From Mediterraneibacter massiliensis (lineage in GTDB: Bacteria; Bacillota; Clostridia; Lachnospirales; Lachnospiraceae): 64,000 bases of DNA. The stretch is taken from NCBI RefSeq assembly GCF_001487105.1, contig NZ_LN913001.1, forward strand, positions 1,854,372 through 1,918,371, written 5' to 3'. The notes beneath the pieces were generated by a model. That model was given only the letters and a program-made list of their open reading frames with translations, did no database searches and had not been told where the DNA came from. This document shows, one piece after another, positions 60,826 to 64,000 of this stretch. The stretch's first letter is position 1; each line of letters opens with the position of its first letter. Made by a program: the position numbers and the translations under genes.

Positions 60826-62760
60826 TTATTTATTCGAATCTTGTTTTTTCACTTCACGCACTGCTTTTTCTGCAATTTCTTTTTTCAGACTGCAGATAAA
60901 TTCTCCTGTTTTTTTCTGTCCTTCGTCTCCCTCAAAACGACTTCTGACAGAAACAAGCCCTTCTTCTTCCTCTTTCGCTCCTACAACGAGCATATATGGG
61001 ATCTTCTGCATCTGTGCCTCTCTGATCTTATAACCAATCTTTTCCGCGCGGCTGTCGATCTCAGCACGGATTCCAGCGTCTTCCAGCTCTTTTAATACTT
61101 TCTGCCCGTATTCCATATGCTTATCTGAAATAGGAAGCACTTTTACCTGTACCGGTGCCAGCCAGGTTGGGAAAGCGCCTGCAAAATGCTCGATCAGTAT
61201 TCCGATAAAACGCTCAATGGACCCAAATACTACTCTGTGTATCATAATCGGTCTGTGCTTTTCTCCATCGTCTCCTGTATATTCCAGTTCAAATCGAAGG
61301 GGCAGCTGAAAATCAAGCTGGATCGTACCACACTGCCATGTCCTGCCGATTGAATCTTCCAGATGGAAATCTATCTTTGGTCCATAGAATGCGCCGTCCC
61401 CTTCATTTACTACATAAGGAAGCTGCAGATCATCCAGTGCTCCTCTAAGAGCGTCTGTCGCCATCTCCCAGTCCTCGTCACTGCCCATGCTGTCTTCCGG
61501 ACGTGTAGAAAGTTCCACATGATACTTAAAGCCAAATAAGCTATATACTTCATCTATAAGCTTTGCTACATTCTTGATCTCTCCGCGGATCTGTTCCGGT
61601 GTCATAAAAATATGCGCATCATCCTGCGTAAAGCACCGTACTCTCATCAGACCGTGAAGCTGCCCTGATTTCTCATGCCGGTGTACCAGCCCCAGTTCTC
61701 CCATCCTAAGCGGCAGATCTCTGTAAGAGCGCGGCTCCGATTCATACACCAATATTCCGCCGGGACAGTTCATCGGTTTTATTGCAAAGTCTTCTTCATC
61801 AATGACTGTCGTATACATATTATCTTTATAATGATCCCAGTGTCCCGATGTTTCCCAAAGATGACGGCTTAATATCACCGGAGTAGAAATTTCCACATAT
61901 CCGTTTTTACGATGGATTTCACGCCAATACTCCAACAAAGTATTTTTCAGATCCATCCCTTTTGGCAGAAAGAACGGGAAGCCCGGTCCTTCTTCTTTCA
62001 TCATAAAAAGCCCTAACTCTTTTCCTAATTTTCTGTGATCTCTTTTTTTGGCTTCTTCCATCATATGCAGATATTCTTCTAACTCTGCTTTCTTTGGGAA
62101 AGCTGTCCCGTAAATTCTCTGCAGCATTTTGTTTTTCTCACTGCCTCTCCAGTACGCACCCGCAAGAGAAGTCAATTTGAACGCTTTTACCGGCTTTGTT
62201 GTCATCAGATGCGGTCCGGCACATAAGTCTGTAAATTCACCCTGGGAATAAAAGCTGATTGTTTCTCCTTCTGGAAGATCCTCGATCAACTCTACTTTAT
62301 ACGGTTCATTCTTTTCCTGGAAATATACAAGTGCCTCTTCTCTTGGCATTGTATACTGCTCAATGGCAAGATTTTCTTTAACGATCTTCTTCATCTCTGC
62401 TTCAATTTTTTCTAAATCTTCTGTTGTAAATGGTGTATCTCTGTCCACATCATAGTAAAAACCGTCTGCAATAGAAGGGCCGATCGCCAGTTTTGTCTCC
62501 GGGTAAAGCCTCTTAACTGCCTGTGCCATAATATGAGAAGCTGTGTGACGAAATGCCCCTTTTCCTTTTTCATCATTGAAAGTAAGAATATTCAATTCAC
62601 AATCCTTATCAAGTACCGTACGCAGATCCACGATCTCTCCATCCACTTCTCCTGCTGTCGCAACTCTGGCAAGCCCTTCACTGATGTCCGCCGCGATCTC
62701 GATCACAGATTTTCCTTCCTTATATTCCATACAAGAACCATCTTTTAACGTAATTTTCAT
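60826..62760 (-). CDS. thrS: Threonine--tRNA ligase
   Basis: Charges tRNA-Thr. From ATG 62760 the protein has 644 residues: a TGS domain, the editing/second additional domain with HTASHIMAQAVKRLYP and the Zn-ligand Cys in TDLCAGPHL, a class II catalytic core (KPMNCPGGILVYESEPRSYR, VRCFTQDDAHIF, IHRVVFGSIERFIGILIEH) and the anticodon-binding C-terminus. An in-frame ATG at 62772 abuts AAAGG with no spacing, so I prefer 62760. It lies 38 bases after an aldo/keto reductase gene; the Thr T-box lies before that gene, so both are in one unit. Confidence 0.95.
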   Translation of the reverse strand: MKITLKDGSCMEYKEGKSVIEIAADISEGLARVATAGEVDGEIVDLRTVLDKDCELNILTFNDEKGKGAFRHTASHIMAQAVKRLYPETKLAIGPSIADGFYYDVDRDTPFTTEDLEKIEAEMKKIVKENLAIEQYTMPREEALVYFQEKNEPYKVELIEDLPEGETISFYSQGEFTDLCAGPHLMTTKPVKAFKLTSLAGAYWRGSEKNKMLQRIYGTAFPKKAELEEYLHMMEEAKKRDHRKLGKELGLFMMKEEGPGFPFFLPKGMDLKNTLLEYWREIHRKNGYVEISTPVILSRHLWETSGHWDHYKDNMYTTVIDEEDFAIKPMNCPGGILVYESEPRSYRDLPLRMGELGLVHRHEKSGQLHGLMRVRCFTQDDAHIFMTPEQIRGEIKNVAKLIDEVYSLFGFKYHVELSTRPEDSMGSDEDWEMATDALRGALDDLQLPYVVNEGDGAFYGPKIDFHLEDSIGRTWQCGTIQLDFQLPLRFELEYTGDDGEKHRPIMIHRVVFGSIERFIGILIEHFAGAFPTWLAPVQVKVLPISDKHMEYGQKVLKELEDAGIRAEIDSRAEKIGYKIREAQMQKIPYMLVVGAKEEEEGLVSVRSRFEGDEGQKKTGEFICSLKKEIAEKAVREVKKQDSNK

Positions 62761-62798
62761 TTGCTCATTCATCCTTTCTCAACACTTTTTCTTTCTTC

Positions 62799-63665
62799 TT
62801 ATCCCACCTGCTGTGCAGGTACTCTTTCACGGTCCGGATGTTCTCCTGACCAACCGCACTGGGGCATTGTCTCTAACCGATACATATCCTCTGTGCTTAA
62901 CGTAAAAGAAAATACATCCCGATTCTGCTTCATCCGTTCCAAAGAAGACGACTTCGGAAGCGGCGCCACACCTCTTTGCACTGCGTACCGCAGGCAGATC
63001 TGTGCGGCAGATACATGATACTTTTCCGCCAGTTCTTTTATAAGAGTTTCCTCTAAGACCCGTGTTCTTCCTATCGGGCTCCATGCCTGCACCAGAATAT
63101 TTCTCTGCTGACAATACTGCACCGCCGCCTCCTGACTATAGCCAGGATGAAATTCCAGCTGATCTGCCATCGGTGCTATACGGCAGTCCTCCAATATGTT
63201 TTCTATATGATGAGGGAGAAAGTTACTTAAGCCTATCGCTCTTGCCTTTCCTGCTTCATATAGATCTTCCAAGGCTCTCCACGTCTCTTTGTCAAGTTGT
63301 TTCCACTCCTTGTATCCAGGTTTTGGAAGAGGCCAGTGTATCAGATACATATCCACATAGTCTGTTTTCAGCCTTTTCAAACTTTTCTCCAACGCTTCTT
63401 TGGCATTCTCATAACCCATCTCATCTTTCCAGAGCTTTGTCGTAATAAAAAACGCTTCCCTTGGAAGTCCACTCATTGCGATCGCTTCTGCCAGATATTC
63501 CTCTGTGCCGTAAAAAGAAGCGGTATCAAAATATCGGTATCCCGCATCTATAGCGCTCTTTATGATCTCTGCATTCTTTTTTTCAGCCGCTTTATACGTA
63601 CCATATCCCATACAGGGAATTTTGTATCCATTACTTAATGTATAACAATCATATATGCTCTTCAT
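62799..63665 (-). CDS. Aldo/keto reductase
   Basis: A 288-residue NAD(P)H-dependent oxidoreductase with a TIM-barrel fold. Catalytic motifs: FDTASFYGTEE (Asp, Tyr), FITTKLWKDEM (Lys) and MYLIHWPLPKPG (His), with cofactor binding in LPKSSSLERMKQN. Natural substrate unknown. ATG 63665 follows AAGGAG by eight bases; the longer frame to 63767 runs into the T-box terminator. It is the first gene after a Thr T-box, ahead of thrS. Confidence 0.9.
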   Translation of the reverse strand: MKSIYDCYTLSNGYKIPCMGYGTYKAAEKKNAEIIKSAIDAGYRYFDTASFYGTEEYLAEAIAMSGLPREAFFITTKLWKDEMGYENAKEALEKSLKRLKTDYVDMYLIHWPLPKPGYKEWKQLDKETWRALEDLYEAGKARAIGLSNFLPHHIENILEDCRIAPMADQLEFHPGYSQEAAVQYCQQRNILVQAWSPIGRTRVLEETLIKELAEKYHVSAAQICLRYAVQRGVAPLPKSSSLERMKQNRDVFSFTLSTEDMYRLETMPQCGWSGEHPDRERVPAQQVG

Positions 63666-63771
63666 TTTTCCTGCTCCTTTCTCCTCTTCACTCAAAAAAG
63701 GTCTCTTGTCCATGCCGGTATCCCTGGACTTTTTTGCCTCTATGTAAAAACAGCTTCGTACTTTCACACAT

Positions 63772-63993
63772 AAAAAGTCCCTTTCTGCTAAATACAGAAA
63801 GGGACGGGATATTCCCGCGGTTCCACCCTATTTGAGCTGGCAGAAGCCAGAACCACTTCATTTATAATGATAACGGTATCACCGGACTGTTTTGCAGTCA
63901 CTCCGAGGTAGTTTTCAGATGGTTCCGCAACAGGAAGCTTCCAGCCTTTTGACTTCCCTCTCTGTGTCCTTTCCTCATCCTACTCTTCTCATC
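63772..63993 (-). promoter_or_regulatory. T-box leader (tRNA-Thr) of aldo/keto reductase-thrS
   Basis: The T-box TAGGGTGGAACCGCGGG (complement of 63814-63830) precedes a terminator with an 11-bp stem (GTCCCTTTCTG/CAGAAAGGGAC) and five T (63772-63805). Upstream are GAGTAGGA, AGAGAGG and GAAAACTACCTC. ACU before ACCTC is in the specifier position and means threonine, as expected before thrS. The leader nearly reaches the window end; its promoter is outside. Confidence 0.88.
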
Positions 63994-64000
63994 AACGTAT

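Overview
The window reads as a low-GC, anaerobic, spore-forming Firmicute of the class Clostridia, most likely family Lachnospiraceae. The grounds are spore genes (gpr, spoIIP, a GerA/SpoVAF-type protein), an oxygen-sensitive class III ribonucleotide reductase (nrdD/nrdG), two T-box leaders, an L20-type infC leader and strong GGAGG ribosome binding sites. No species can be named from this sequence alone.

Layout. 1-6681: a topoisomerase operon (parE-parC type) on the minus strand, with a copy of the same ISLre2-family insertion sequence at each end. The left copy runs off the window; the right copy (5065-6681) has a clean 9-bp target duplication. 6691-8983: gpr-spoIIP. 9205-15496: rpsT, a MATE transporter, ilvC and ilvN, an Uup-like ABC-F ATPase and an unknown four-helix membrane protein. 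15512-22712: dgt-dnaG-rpoD-trmK-nif3-nucleoside kinase. 22796-25920: a two-domain polyphosphate kinase 2 family protein, two divergent XRE regulators and a hexapeptide acetyltransferase. 26145-30442: tRNA-Leu, trpB2 with a Trp T-box, a nitroreductase, and infC-rpmI-rplT with an AUU-started infC and an L20-type leader. 30573-33470: two NSS transporters, the first behind a compact structured leader that I cannot assign to a known class. 33561-41431: degV, a GerA/SpoVAF protein, a monofunctional transglycosylase, nrdD-nrdG-dut and an aminotransferase.

41574-50308 is the most interesting block. A tightly packed operon encodes an M20 N-carbamoyl-amino-acid hydrolase, dihydroorotase, PyrK and PyrD. 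Beside it lie a PucR-type regulator, a second PucR-like regulator fused to a YjjG/YfnB-type HAD phosphatase, and a divergent DctA/GltP-type symporter. No pyrB, pyrE, pyrF or carbamoyl-phosphate synthase gene is present. Together these would make a reductive orotate-to-aspartate catabolic module, with uptake and regulation attached.

50370-64000: cobA-type adenosyltransferase, a decaying IS605-type element (tnpA internally deleted, tnpB with an amber stop), an ArsR regulator, a FeoA-FeoB fusion, a Zn/Cd P-type ATPase with a small HMA protein, metA behind an AI-2E family permease, a two-repeat DUF1540 protein, thrS and an aldo/keto reductase under a Thr T-box. Transcription is mostly on the minus strand. 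Many starts were moved downstream of the longest possible reading frame because a Shine-Dalgarno sequence sits before an internal start codon.
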